DNA from: DATEVL01 sp035471625
GTDB taxonomy: Bacteria; Chloroflexota; Anaerolineae; Anaerolineales; E44-bin32
DNA length: 64,000 bases
Reading direction: 5' to 3'
Assembly: GCA_035471625.1 (NCBI GenBank)
Contig: DATIPT010000037.1
Location: forward strand, 1-64,000
Under the pieces are notes generated by a model that was not told where the DNA came from, did not search any database, and worked only from the letters and a program-made list of their open reading frames with translations. This document shows, one piece after another, positions 7,079-16,001 of this stretch. Positions within the stretch are counted from its first letter, which is position 1. Each line of letters opens with the position of its first letter. The position numbers and the translations under genes are program-made.

Positions 7079-9328
7079 ATGGTCCTCCCATGGCTGGCGG
7101 CCGCCTGGCTCGTCGGTGTCGCCGCCGCCGCGAACACCAGCCTGGCAACCTGGCACTGGCTCACCCTCTCGCTCGTGGCGAGCCTCGGCGCATGGCTCTG
7201 CCGCCAGGCGCGGCCTGCCCTCTTGCTCTTCGCCGCTCTCGTCTCCCTGACCCTCGCCTCCGCGCGAACCCGTTGGGCTATCGATCGAAGGACGTCGGCT
7301 TCCATCGCGCAATTGCCCGGAGAGGCCGATGTCATCGGCACCGTTCGCGATCTTCCGTCCCACCGTTCCTCCGACCAATCCTTTCACCTGGATGCGACCT
7401 GGGCATCCGAGGGCGGGGAGTTCGCCCGTGTTGCCGGTCGCATCCTGGTCCGTGCCGACCTCACCGAGGAAGTCCGCCGCGGCGAAACAATCGTCGTGAG
7501 CGGCCTCGTCCGGCCAGCCCGATCGATTGAGCGACTTTCCGCTTCCGGCGTACTCGGCGCCGAGAGGATCGGTCGCCTCGCCCCTCCGTCTCCAGGACTG
7601 AACGCCGCCTTGGACGGAGTACGGCGCACCCTCCTCGACCGTCTTCACGCCGTCCTTCCTGCCGAGGAGGCCTCCCTGGTGGCCGGAGTCCTTCTCGGCA
7701 TCGAAGAAACGATGCCCCTTGGACTGCGGGAAGGCTTCCGCGCGACCGGAACGGCCCACATCCTTGCGGTGTCCGGGTTCAACGTGACGATCGTCGCGGC
7801 CGCCGCCCTGTCCCTGTTCGGGACGGCGCTCGGCAAGCGGCGGGGAACAATCGCCGCGGCCATCGCCGTGACGGGATACACACTGCTGGTCGGCGCGGAT
7901 CCACCCGTGCTTCGCGCCGCGATCATGGCGGGCATCGTCCTGCTAGCGGCGCGGCTGGGCCGCCAACCACAGGCCCTCGCTGCCCTGGGGGCAGCGGCGA
8001 TCCTGATGACCCTGGCCTCACCCTCGACGCTCTTCGATGTCGGCTTTCAGCTCTCCTTCCTTGCGACGCTCGGCCTGGTCCTGGTAGCTCGTCCGATGAC
8101 CGAGCGTCTGCGGTCGTGGTCGGAGACGGCTATCCGGCATGAAGCCCTCCGACCGGTTGCCTTCCTTCTTGGGGAGACCTTCCTGATCACGCTTGTGGCC
8201 CAGGCCGCGACGTTGCCGATCAGCGCCTATACCTTCGGCCGGGTTCCGCTGATGGCGCTCCCAGCGAATGCGATGATCCTTCCGGCGCAGCCGCCTCTGA
8301 TGGCGACTGGCGCGGTGACCGCCATGGCCTCACTGATCAGCCTTCCACTCGGACGCCTGGCAGCGTGGCTCACATGGCCTTTTGCGGCGTTCACGATCCG
8401 CGTGACCGAGTTCTTCGCGTCGGTCCCCGGCGCCGACGCCTCCCTCCCGGGGCTTCCTTGGGCCGTACCAGTCGGAGCGTATCTGCTCTTCGGAGGATTG
8501 GTGTGGCTTTCCCAGAGTCCCTACCGTGCGGCTGCCGCCGATTTTGCCCGCCGAGCGGGTTGGGCCCCTGTCGTTCTGGCCCTAGGAGTCGCATCTGCGG
8601 GGGTGTGGAAACTGGCCTCGGAATTCCCCACAGGCGACCTGCGAGTGACTGCCCTGCCCTCTGGCGCGATCCTGGTTGAGACGCCCACGGGCCGATCGCT
8701 GGCGATCAGCGGCGCAGCGTCTCAAGTGGGTCTGGGGCTCTTGCTGGACGAGCTGCTTCCGCTCTCCCACCCGGAGTTGGACTGGCTCATCCTGGTTCAC
8801 CCCGAGGCCTCGTGGGAGGACGCCGTTGAGACATTGGGGCGCCACGCTCCTGCAGGGATCCTGCTTCCATCCGGGACAGGCCTCCCTGCACCGGGCGTAG
8901 AGGCCGGGGCTGCCCGGCCCCCGATCGCCCACATAGTACCTGGTACGAGGCTCGACCTCGGCGACGGCGCCGACCTGGAGTTCCTCGAGTCCCACAACAA
9001 CCGGTGGTCGATACGGATCTCTATGAGAAAGGCGCTGATCCTGATGACAGACCCTGCCGGGGTCGCCTCCCCAGGTACAGCAAACGACCTGGACGCCGCA
9101 ACGGCTCTGATCCTCATGGGTCCAGGCCGAAGAGTGGGTGCGGCCTTGCGCAACCTGCGATCCTCCGGACCGCTCCTGGTGGTCGGGTGCCCCGCGCCGG
9201 GCGAGCCACTTCCCGACCCTGGAGGTGAACCGCCTCTACCCACCCGCGTGACGACGGCGCGTCACGGGTGGGTAAGGATCGAGACCGATGGGACCTCGGT
9301 CCGGGTGACCATTGAGCGGCTCGATTGA
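7079..9328 (+). CDS. comEC: ComEC/Rec2-type DNA uptake channel protein
   Basis: ComEC forms the inner-membrane channel through which single-stranded DNA enters during natural transformation. The product is about 749 residues. An N-terminal membrane pair is followed by a soluble OB-like segment (to about residue 190), then the Competence domain with many helices, starting near the typical HILAVSGFNVTIVA motif around residue 228. The C-terminal part (about 515-749) follows the beta-lactamase-like domain layout but lacks a clear HxHxDH metal motif, so the nuclease part may be inactive. ATG at 7079 is preferred over TTG at 7076. No other competence gene lies nearby. Confidence 0.88.
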   Translation: MVLPWLAAAWLVGVAAAANTSLATWHWLTLSLVASLGAWLCRQARPALLLFAALVSLTLASARTRWAIDRRTSASIAQLPGEADVIGTVRDLPSHRSSDQSFHLDATWASEGGEFARVAGRILVRADLTEEVRRGETIVVSGLVRPARSIERLSASGVLGAERIGRLAPPSPGLNAALDGVRRTLLDRLHAVLPAEEASLVAGVLLGIEETMPLGLREGFRATGTAHILAVSGFNVTIVAAAALSLFGTALGKRRGTIAAAIAVTGYTLLVGADPPVLRAAIMAGIVLLAARLGRQPQALAALGAAAILMTLASPSTLFDVGFQLSFLATLGLVLVARPMTERLRSWSETAIRHEALRPVAFLLGETFLITLVAQAATLPISAYTFGRVPLMALPANAMILPAQPPLMATGAVTAMASLISLPLGRLAAWLTWPFAAFTIRVTEFFASVPGADASLPGLPWAVPVGAYLLFGGLVWLSQSPYRAAAADFARRAGWAPVVLALGVASAGVWKLASEFPTGDLRVTALPSGAILVETPTGRSLAISGAASQVGLGLLLDELLPLSHPELDWLILVHPEASWEDAVETLGRHAPAGILLPSGTGLPAPGVEAGAARPPIAHIVPGTRLDLGDGADLEFLESHNNRWSIRISMRKALILMTDPAGVASPGTANDLDAATALILMGPGRRVGAALRNLRSSGPLLVVGCPAPGEPLPDPGGEPPLPTRVTTARHGWVRIETDGTSVRVTIERLD

Positions 9329-9449
9329 CTGGACAAGGCGATCGTGCCCAGCATCACCCCCTCATTTCTTGTTGGGATCCTGCAAGGCGTGATTCTCACC
9401 TCAGCGTGTCATAATCTCATTGAATTCCGTCTCCGGAAGGGAGGTGGGT

Positions 9450-9926
9450 ATGTATCCGAACGGCAGCAAGCCGGGACCGGAGCCGGCCCTAACCCGAGAG
9501 GCTGCTCTCACGGCGGCCCTCAGCCGGCTGTCGGCGTCGGATCTAGACCTGCGCTGGGCGACCTTGGTTGATTACGATGGCTTTCTCCTTGCCAGTTATC
9601 CGCCCGAAGCGCAGTTCGATCCGACCCAGGCCGCCGCAGCCACGGCGCACATGCTGGTCGCCGGTGAGCGAGCGCGGCAGGAAATTGAACTCGGCAAGTG
9701 GCGCTTCACCCTGATGGTCGGCTCCGAGATGCAGCACCTGGCGGTGGCCATCAATCGCGAGTGCGTCCTGGCCATCGGCATGGGTCCGATGGCGCCCCTC
9801 GCCACGGCGATGAACGCTGTGCGCGAGATCATCCCGGACCTCTCGCGAGATCTCGACCTGGCCTCCCGCAAGTACACCGAGACCAATACGATCCTCTGGC
9901 GCCCGGGAGACTTGCGTCCGCGCTAG
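9450..9926 (+). CDS. Roadblock/LC7-domain protein
   Basis: This 158-residue protein has the Roadblock/LC7 fold pattern: LRWATLVDYDGFLLASYP, a helix AAAATAHMLVAGERA, then paired strands (WRFTLMVGSEMQHLAVAI and ECVLAIGM) and a C-terminal helix. Prokaryotic members such as MglB regulate small Ras-like GTPases, but no GTPase is adjacent. The ATG at 9450 follows a strong GGGAGGTG ribosome binding site; an earlier ATG at 9420 would start inside the promoter region. A CATAAT extended -10 box lies at 9410-9415. A terminator hairpin follows the stop codon. Confidence 0.82.
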   Translation: MYPNGSKPGPEPALTREAALTAALSRLSASDLDLRWATLVDYDGFLLASYPPEAQFDPTQAAAATAHMLVAGERARQEIELGKWRFTLMVGSEMQHLAVAINRECVLAIGMGPMAPLATAMNAVREIIPDLSRDLDLASRKYTETNTILWRPGDLRPR

Positions 9927-9944
9927 GTGACCGCTCCCAAACAA

Positions 9945-9968
9945 AGCCCCGGCCCACAGGCCGGGGCT
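9945..9968. terminator. Bidirectional rho-independent terminator
   Basis: A perfect 10-bp stem (9945-9954 with 9959-9968) closes a CACA loop. It is followed by CTTGTTT on the plus strand and preceded by AAACAAA, which reads TTTGTTT on the minus strand. It lies between the convergent Roadblock and formate-dehydrogenase genes and probably serves both. Confidence 0.85.
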
Positions 9969-9996
9969 CTTGTTTCCCCGGGGGAGAACCTGTCGT

Positions 9997-12174
9997 CTAG
10001 TGGATCAGGGCCGCTTGATCCTTGATCGCGCCGCGCCCGATCAACGGTTGGTCCGTCTCCGGATCTCGCCCTGGCGGGGGCTCGATCGGGGTGATACTCA
10101 CGGCGCACACTTTGAAATCGGGAATCTTGGCGCGGGGGTCGAGCCGGTCGCTGGTCAGAACGTTGGCGGCGGCCTCGACGAAATGGAAGGGCACGAAGAC
10201 CACTCCCTGCGGCGAACGGTCCGTCACCAGCGCCCGCATCTGGACCGCCCCTCGGCGGGAAGCGACTTGAAGCCAGTCCCCGGTCTCCACACCCAACCGT
10301 TCGGCGTCGTCCGGGCTTAGTTCGGCGGTTGCCTCCGGCCAGATCTCATCCAGTTTGGAGCGTCGGCTGAGCGTGCCGCCGTGCCAGTGATAGAGCACCC
10401 GCCCGGTGGACAGCAGGAACGGATACTCGTCATCCGGTAGCTCGCTCTCTGTCCCGAACTCGAGCGTCCAGAACTTGCCTCGGCCGCGAGGGAAGGAGTC
10501 TTGGAACAGGTATGGCGAGCCCGGGTGTTCGAAGGATGGACAGGGCCAATGGACGCCGCCTTCTCGCTCGAGTCGAGCGTAGTCGATCCCGGCGAAATCC
10601 GGCGTCAGCTGCCGCATCTCCTCCCAGATCTCAGAAGGGTGCGCGTAGCTCCACCCGGCGCTCTCCTGCTGGCCGAGGCCGGCCTCTAGGCGAAGAGCCA
10701 GGTCGCACAGGATTCGCCAATCCGGACGACTGGCGCCGACCGGCGGCAAGGCTTGCCGGACCCGCTGAATGCGGCGATCGGAATTGGTGAAGGTCCCGTC
10801 CTTTTCAGCGAACGAGACCGAAGGGAGCAGGACATCGGCCATCCGGCCTGTGGTATTGATGAAAATGTCCTGGCACACCAGCAGGTCGAGCTTCTCGAGC
10901 ACATGCTGGGCGTGACTCAAGTTGGGTTCGCTCGTGAGCGGATCTTCCCCCATGACGTACCAGGCGCGCACCGCCCCGGCCTCGACGGCGTTGACGAGCT
11001 CGGTGATCATCAGCCCGGGCTCAGCCGGCAAGCGGTCCCGCCGCCATGCCCGGGCGAAGCGGGCATTGACCTCGGGATCCTCGACCCGCTGGTAGGCCGT
11101 GAAACAATACGGGAGCCCTCCACTGTCGGAGCAGCCTTGGACGTTGTTCTGCCCGCGCAACGGATTGAGCCCGGTTCCTTCGCGGCCCACGTGGCCGCAC
11201 ATCAGCGCCAGGTTCGTGATCGCCAGCGTGTTGTCCGTTCCGTGTGTGCTTTGGCTGATGCCCATCCCCCAGTAGACCGACGCCGCCTTCGCCGTCGCGT
11301 ACATCCGGGCCGCTGCCCGGATATCGCCCGCCGGAACCCCGGTCTCGGCCTCGGCCCACTCGGGTGTGAACGGCTCAAGCGACTCTACGTAGTCCGAGAA
11401 ACCCTCCGTCCGCTGCTCGATGAAAGCCGGGTTGTAGAGCCTCTCGTCAACGACCACGTGGGCCATGGCCTGCCACAGGGCGACGTCGGTCCCTGGTCGC
11501 TGGCGCAACCAGAGGGTGGCAAAGTCCGTCATCTCGACTTTGCGGGGGTCGATCACGATCAGGCGGGCACCGTTCTGGCGGACGGCGCGCTTCAAGAAGT
11601 TGGCGATGACGGGATGGGTCTCCGTCGTGTTCGATCCGGTGACAATGAACGTATCGAGGTTCTCCATCTCGGCGATTGAGTTGCTCATGGCGCTCGAACC
11701 GATGGCCAGTTGCAGGCCGGCAACGCTCCCGGCATGGCACAGGCGGGAACAGTGGTCGACGTTGTTCGTCCCCACGACAGCGCGCGCCAGCTTCTGGAGC
11801 AGGTAGTTGTCCTCGTTGGTCGCCTTGGCACAAGCGAAGAAGGCGACGCTATCCGGACCATGCTTTGCCGCAGTGCGTGCCAGACGCGCGGCGACGTACT
11901 CGATCGCCTCCTCCCAGCTGACCTCCCGCCACACCGGCGGGGCCGACCGAGGCTCGTCGAGATTCGCTCGGATCAAGGGCATGCGCAGACGATCCGGATG
12001 AGACGTGAAGTCCGTTCCAAACCGGCCCTTGACGCAGAGCATCCCGTAATTGGGTGCGGAGTCGAAGGGGGCGGTTGTCCTGACGATGGCTTCGTCGCGC
12101 ACGTGGAGGTCGATCTGGCACCCCACGCCGCAGAACGGACAGGTTGTACGGATCTCTTGGAGTGTGGGGCTCAT
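9997..12174 (-). CDS. fdhA: Formate dehydrogenase alpha subunit-like molybdopterin oxidoreductase (Cys form)
   Basis: This is a molybdenum/tungsten bis-MGD oxidoreductase of the formate dehydrogenase type, 725 residues. It has a [4Fe-4S] motif (Cys12, Cys15, Cys19 and Cys47 in CPFCGVGC and LCVKG) and the active-site segment CSRLCHAGS, with Cys146 where selenocysteine occurs in other family members. The C-terminal molybdopterin dinucleotide-binding domain is present. No partner subunit, electron carrier or fdhD is adjacent, so the electron acceptor is unknown and an assimilatory-nitrate-reductase-like role cannot be excluded. ATG at 12174 is chosen because a GTG at 12198 overlaps the -10 box; GGAAGC about 8 bases upstream serves as ribosome binding site. 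Confidence 0.85.
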   Translation of the reverse strand: MSPTLQEIRTTCPFCGVGCQIDLHVRDEAIVRTTAPFDSAPNYGMLCVKGRFGTDFTSHPDRLRMPLIRANLDEPRSAPPVWREVSWEEAIEYVAARLARTAAKHGPDSVAFFACAKATNEDNYLLQKLARAVVGTNNVDHCSRLCHAGSVAGLQLAIGSSAMSNSIAEMENLDTFIVTGSNTTETHPVIANFLKRAVRQNGARLIVIDPRKVEMTDFATLWLRQRPGTDVALWQAMAHVVVDERLYNPAFIEQRTEGFSDYVESLEPFTPEWAEAETGVPAGDIRAAARMYATAKAASVYWGMGISQSTHGTDNTLAITNLALMCGHVGREGTGLNPLRGQNNVQGCSDSGGLPYCFTAYQRVEDPEVNARFARAWRRDRLPAEPGLMITELVNAVEAGAVRAWYVMGEDPLTSEPNLSHAQHVLEKLDLLVCQDIFINTTGRMADVLLPSVSFAEKDGTFTNSDRRIQRVRQALPPVGASRPDWRILCDLALRLEAGLGQQESAGWSYAHPSEIWEEMRQLTPDFAGIDYARLEREGGVHWPCPSFEHPGSPYLFQDSFPRGRGKFWTLEFGTESELPDDEYPFLLSTGRVLYHWHGGTLSRRSKLDEIWPEATAELSPDDAERLGVETGDWLQVASRRGAVQMRALVTDRSPQGVVFVPFHFVEAAANVLTSDRLDPRAKIPDFKVCAVSITPIEPPPGRDPETDQPLIGRGAIKDQAALIH

Positions 12175-12196
12175 CCCGTCGCTTCCAATGGGGTCC

Positions 12197-12226
12197 ACTA
12201 TAGCCCAACCCTCCGAACCTTGACAA
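12197..12226 (-). promoter_or_regulatory. Promoter of the formate-dehydrogenase-like gene
   Basis: On the minus strand TTGTCA (12226-12221) and TATAGT (12202-12197) are separated by 18 bp. The predicted start of transcription near 12190 gives a leader of about 16 bases that contains the ribosome binding site and excludes the upstream GTG as a start codon. Confidence 0.7.
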
Positions 12227-12246
12227 GGTCGGTCCAGATAAAGCGA

Positions 12247-12271
12247 GCCGGGTTCCCAACGGGAACCCGGC
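12247..12271 (-). terminator. Terminator hairpin downstream of the SPFH gene
   Basis: An 11-bp perfect stem (12247-12257 with 12261-12271) closes an AAC loop. On the minus strand it is followed by TCGCTTTATC, a weak T-rich tract. It separates the SPFH gene from the promoter of the next minus-strand gene. Confidence 0.65.
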
Positions 12272-12297
12272 CCGCCCTGCTGCAGACGTTTGATAGC

Positions 12298-13311
12298 CTA
12301 CTCTTGCGGCAGGGACGGCAACGGAAGCAGGAACGGGTTGTCGTTCGGGACAAGCATCACCTGGATTCCCGGGCCGAGCTTCTGGACGTAGGTGTACGTG
12401 ATCAGGTCTGGACTGGTTCGCAGCGCGGCGGCGATCAATTCGAGGGCCTTGGCCTCGGCATCGGCCTCGATCAGGCGTGCCTCGGCCCGACCTTCGGCGG
12501 CGATCACGGCGGCGTCCGCCTGGCCCTGGGCCGTCTGGCGAGCCTGCTCGGCCTCCTGGCGGCGCTGCTCGACGACGAGGCGCGCCTGCTGTGCCTGCTG
12601 CTCGGCGATTTGCTTCTGTTCGACGGAGGCGGCATACTCAGGCGAGAAAGTGATGTTTCGCAGGACGAAGTCGACCAAGACCAAGCCGTTGTCGGCCAGC
12701 TTGTCGGAGAGCTCGAGCAGGATTCGATCCTTGAACGCGTCCCGCTCGGAGGTCACGATCTGCTCCACGGCGTACTGGGAAGCGGCATCGCGGATGATGC
12801 CCCGCGCCTGGGGCCGAACCACCTCCGTGGAGTATCGACTCTTCCACTGGATGTGAACGTCGATGACCTCGTCTGGATCGATGGAAAAGATCACGGAGCC
12901 GTCGATGAAGACCTCCTGGCCGTCGGACGTCCGGGCCGTCACCTCGAGGTCATCCGAGGGGCCGCTCCCCTCGGCGATCGTCATGGTGTAGATCTGCCGC
13001 GAAATCGGATAGATGACCACGTTCTCGAAGAAGGGAACGATCCATCGCAGGCCGGGTTGGAGCACATCCTCCCGGTACCCCTTCGGCGCCAGGGCCGAAA
13101 TAACCACCCCCCGCTCCTCCGGCTGGACGAAGACCAGGCCGGCGCTGACCACGGTCAGCAGCGTCGCCAGAACGATCATCCCCAAGACGAGCGCGGCGGC
13201 CGACTTGACCGGACGACCGCGCCCCACGCGTAGCACGACCAAGGCGATCACCGCAAGGCTTCCAAGCCAGGCGAAAGTTGCCAGGGCTCGCATGATCTCA
13301 GCAACGTTCAT
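12298..13311 (-). CDS. SPFH/band 7 (prohibitin-like) membrane protein
   Basis: The 337-residue protein has two N-terminal membrane helices (about 12-28 and 37-60), then an SPFH domain (about 60-240) beginning VQPEERGVV and containing YPISRQIYTM. An Ala/Glu/Gln-rich coiled coil follows (about 225-290: EQQAQQARL, EQRRQEAEQ), ending with the typical LRTSPDLITYTYVQKLGP segment. SPFH proteins oligomerise in membrane microdomains; prohibitin-like members can regulate FtsH-type proteases, but none is encoded nearby. The gene has its own -10 box TATAAT (minus strand 13358-13353), a GGAGGG ribosome binding site and a downstream terminator, so it is probably monocistronic. Confidence 0.85.
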   Translation of the reverse strand: MNVAEIMRALATFAWLGSLAVIALVVLRVGRGRPVKSAAALVLGMIVLATLLTVVSAGLVFVQPEERGVVISALAPKGYREDVLQPGLRWIVPFFENVVIYPISRQIYTMTIAEGSGPSDDLEVTARTSDGQEVFIDGSVIFSIDPDEVIDVHIQWKSRYSTEVVRPQARGIIRDAASQYAVEQIVTSERDAFKDRILLELSDKLADNGLVLVDFVLRNITFSPEYAASVEQKQIAEQQAQQARLVVEQRRQEAEQARQTAQGQADAAVIAAEGRAEARLIEADAEAKALELIAAALRTSPDLITYTYVQKLGPGIQVMLVPNDNPFLLPLPSLPQE

Positions 13312-13429
13312 AGCACCCTCCTGTCAGAGTTGAGATCCGTTTCGACCGTAGCATTATACCGAGCCGGGGCTTCCGTCCCCGACGACAGGCTGACGGGAGG
13401 CCGCTTCCCGTCGGACTCCGCGCGAGGGG

Positions 13430-15541
13430 TCAGTCGCAGAAGAGGTCGAAGACGGTGTCGTACATCGAGTCGGACAACGCGTAGCCTGGGGGCCTATCGA
13501 CCAACAACGCCTGGCATGCCCGTCGTCGGTTGACAGAGACGGCGTTGATCTTGGATGCGACGGCCTCGAGTTCCGATCGCATTTCAAGGAACGCATACGC
13601 TCTGGCGAAAGGAATCCACTCCACCCCCACAAGGGGCTTGAGCCCCCTTTCGGACGCCTCTTGGGCAAGGCCGGGGACCCTCTCGAATTCCCCTCGCTGC
13701 AAGGCGAGTTCGGCCTTCTGGAAGAAGTAGCACCAGCCGTGATCGGGCTCCGGGCCGAAGAGCCACTCCGGGACTGAAGCGCCCGAGGCGTCGGCGTGGA
13801 TCTGGTCAATACGCGAATGTGGTGCTGCGATCTGAATCACCAGAGGATCATCCGGAACGAGAAGCGGCGCCTGTCCGTCAAGGATCCGGACGCAGGCTCC
13901 CGGCAGCGTTTGGGCCGCCACGACAAGCTTGCCGAAGTCGGTGGGGACAGAGTGCGTCCGGTAGGCGCCTCGGCCGTGGTCCTCGCCGGATGTGATCTCA
14001 TCCAACGACGTATCAGGATACGCAACCGCCGAATAGGAATAGGGAACGGGAACCTCTCGCGGGATCCCGACCGCGTAGATCAGATTGGCGGGGCCCCAGA
14101 CGATACTGACGTCATCCGCATAGGAGAAGGACGGGTACTTGACGAAGAATGTCGTACCAGGCTGAAAGCCCGGCGCCCTCCAAGCCACCTGCCGCCAGAA
14201 CTGCGCAGTCTCCTCCTGCTCGACCAGGGCCCAAGTCGCGATGGCGCGGTGAGTCAGCGTCGCCGCCGCCAGGAGTCCCGCCAAGATCAAGAGAGAGACG
14301 ACTCTCGACCGCAGGAGCTGCAGACTCGCCACGAGCACAACTGACGCGGCGAGGGAGCCTGGCAGCGCGTAGTGCGAATAGGCGCTGAACGTGATCACGC
14401 GGTTGGCAACGACGACGGGCACCGCGGCGGCAAGCGCACCCAAGGCACCGATCACGAGCGCCTCCATCCACACTGTGCCATCCCGGAGATCGGCCGACGC
14501 TTCCCGGGCGGCAGGCTGCACGGATCGCCGGATGCTCCAGAGACGATGCAGCCCGATGGCCCCCACGACGGCTAGCGCGGCGAGGAAAGCCTTCCCGAGG
14601 TCCGCCAGGCGCAAGCCATAGAGTTCCTCACTCAGGGGAACCCCCCAGGCGAAGATGACCAGGTTCGTCCAGCTCCGGATCAGGTTGACGCCCCAGCGCA
14701 AGGTCGTGAGCACAGGCTCCTGGAGCAACACCCCCAGCTGGACCGCGACGTCTGTTTCGGATCGTCCACCTTCAAAGACAAGAAGCCGCCACGCCAGAAA
14801 GCCGAGCGGGATCAGGGCTGCGGGCAGCCAGGCCTTGAGAGAGGTGGTGAACCTGGAACGAGCCTTCTCTTGGACTTCCAACCCTCCTACCACAACAAAG
14901 ACGCACAGGAACCGGAAGAGCTCAATCCCGATGGCGTACTCGACGAGGGCCAGATACGTCCATCCGGTAGCGATCGACGCGACCCAGTAGAGGGCCTGGG
15001 CGCGAGGCGTCCGTGCCCGGACCGCAGCCAACGTCAGTCCAATCGACAACACCTGCAGGAACAGGCTGAGCATCATCGGCAGGTACTCGATGCCTGCGAC
15101 CCACCACAGGTATCCAGGGTACAGGGCGAAGAGCAGCGCTCCCCATAGCGGTGCGCTTCTCTTGCCGGGCCACAGCTGGGAGAAGACCCAGTAGGCCGCG
15201 AAGGCTGAGCCTAGTCGAAGTCCGAAGGAAATCAGGTGATAAGGGAGCGGATTCGGGCCGAAAGCGGAGAAGAGCGCGGAGAACAGTATTCCCCTCGCCG
15301 GTCTGTCAATGCTGAACATCTCCAGGAAGACGGACGGACCGGCAGAAATCCCGTCTAGCATGTAGTACCAGTCGTCTCTGTAGTACGTCAGAACAGTGGC
15401 GGCAGGTAGGAAGACGAAGGCTACGGTAGCTGCGAGGAACAGCAGGCCGGGAAGATCCTTCGATCGGCGCAGAGAGGCAACGATCCCATGGGATCCCACG
15501 TATTGGGCAGGCCTTCTACGCGGACCTTGCGTCGTCGTCAT
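13430..15541 (-). CDS. Polytopic membrane protein, putative GT-C-type glycosyltransferase
   Basis: About 703 residues. The N-terminal 450 residues hold roughly ten to twelve membrane helices, and the last 250 form a soluble domain. After the first helix comes YYRDDWYYML, an acidic pair in the first external loop as seen in GT-C enzymes that use polyprenyl-phosphate sugars. Residue identity is otherwise low, so the enzyme call is inference; it could be an uncharacterised envelope protein. The ATG at 15541 overlaps the end of dtd by 26 bases; a GTG at 15556 is an alternative. It is last in a selW-trpS-dtd run. No near-match to a DNA- or nucleotide-binding motif was seen. Confidence 0.55.
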   Translation of the reverse strand: MTTTQGPRRRPAQYVGSHGIVASLRRSKDLPGLLFLAATVAFVFLPAATVLTYYRDDWYYMLDGISAGPSVFLEMFSIDRPARGILFSALFSAFGPNPLPYHLISFGLRLGSAFAAYWVFSQLWPGKRSAPLWGALLFALYPGYLWWVAGIEYLPMMLSLFLQVLSIGLTLAAVRARTPRAQALYWVASIATGWTYLALVEYAIGIELFRFLCVFVVVGGLEVQEKARSRFTTSLKAWLPAALIPLGFLAWRLLVFEGGRSETDVAVQLGVLLQEPVLTTLRWGVNLIRSWTNLVIFAWGVPLSEELYGLRLADLGKAFLAALAVVGAIGLHRLWSIRRSVQPAAREASADLRDGTVWMEALVIGALGALAAAVPVVVANRVITFSAYSHYALPGSLAASVVLVASLQLLRSRVVSLLILAGLLAAATLTHRAIATWALVEQEETAQFWRQVAWRAPGFQPGTTFFVKYPSFSYADDVSIVWGPANLIYAVGIPREVPVPYSYSAVAYPDTSLDEITSGEDHGRGAYRTHSVPTDFGKLVVAAQTLPGACVRILDGQAPLLVPDDPLVIQIAAPHSRIDQIHADASGASVPEWLFGPEPDHGWCYFFQKAELALQRGEFERVPGLAQEASERGLKPLVGVEWIPFARAYAFLEMRSELEAVASKINAVSVNRRRACQALLVDRPPGYALSDSMYDTVFDLFCD

Positions 15542-15989
15542 TGAGTTGGCGCCCACGCTCCAGCACGATTGTCACCGGCCCGTCGTTCTCGATCTCGACC
15601 AGCATGTGGGCACCAAACTCCCCGAGCTTCGCCGGCACACCCCAGCGCGTCAGGCCCTCGGCGAAGGCCCGGACAAGCGGCTCGGCCTCGGTCGGGTCGG
15701 CGGCGTCGAGGAAGCTGGGCCGACGACCCTTGCGCGTGTCGGCCAGCAGCGTGAATTGCGACACCACCAGCGCTTCCCCGCCGACCTCAACAAGCGAACG
15801 GTTCATCTTCCCATCGGGATCTTCGTAGATACGCAGTTGGGCCGTCTTCTCGGCCAGCCAGCCGGCCTCATCCGCCGTGTCGCCGCGCGCAACCCCCACA
15901 AGGATCACGGCCCCGGGGCCGATGGCCGCCACCGCGCGGTCGCCCACGGAGACACGACCGCGGCGGGCCCGCTGAATCACGAGGCGCAT
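15516..15989 (-). CDS. dtd: D-aminoacyl-tRNA deacylase
   Basis: DTD hydrolyses D-amino acids, and glycine mischarged on tRNA-Ala, from tRNA in the cytoplasm. The 157-residue product is full length, starting MRLVIQRARRGRVSVG. It carries the two active-site signatures SQFTLLAD (near 77-84) and NDGPVT (near 135-140, the NxGPVT motif). It follows trpS by 12 bases on the same strand and overlaps the next membrane-protein gene, so translation quality-control and charging genes sit together in one transcript. Confidence 0.95.
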   Translation of the reverse strand: MRLVIQRARRGRVSVGDRAVAAIGPGAVILVGVARGDTADEAGWLAEKTAQLRIYEDPDGKMNRSLVEVGGEALVVSQFTLLADTRKGRRPSFLDAADPTEAEPLVRAFAEGLTRWGVPAKLGEFGAHMLVEIENDGPVTIVLERGRQLNDDDARSA

Positions 15990-16001
15990 GCCAGGCCGCG
16001 T

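Noticed and set aside
12175..12198. GTG start 24 bases upstream in the formate-dehydrogenase-like gene
   Set aside because: The GTG overlaps the -10 box of the promoter, so it would not be in the transcript.
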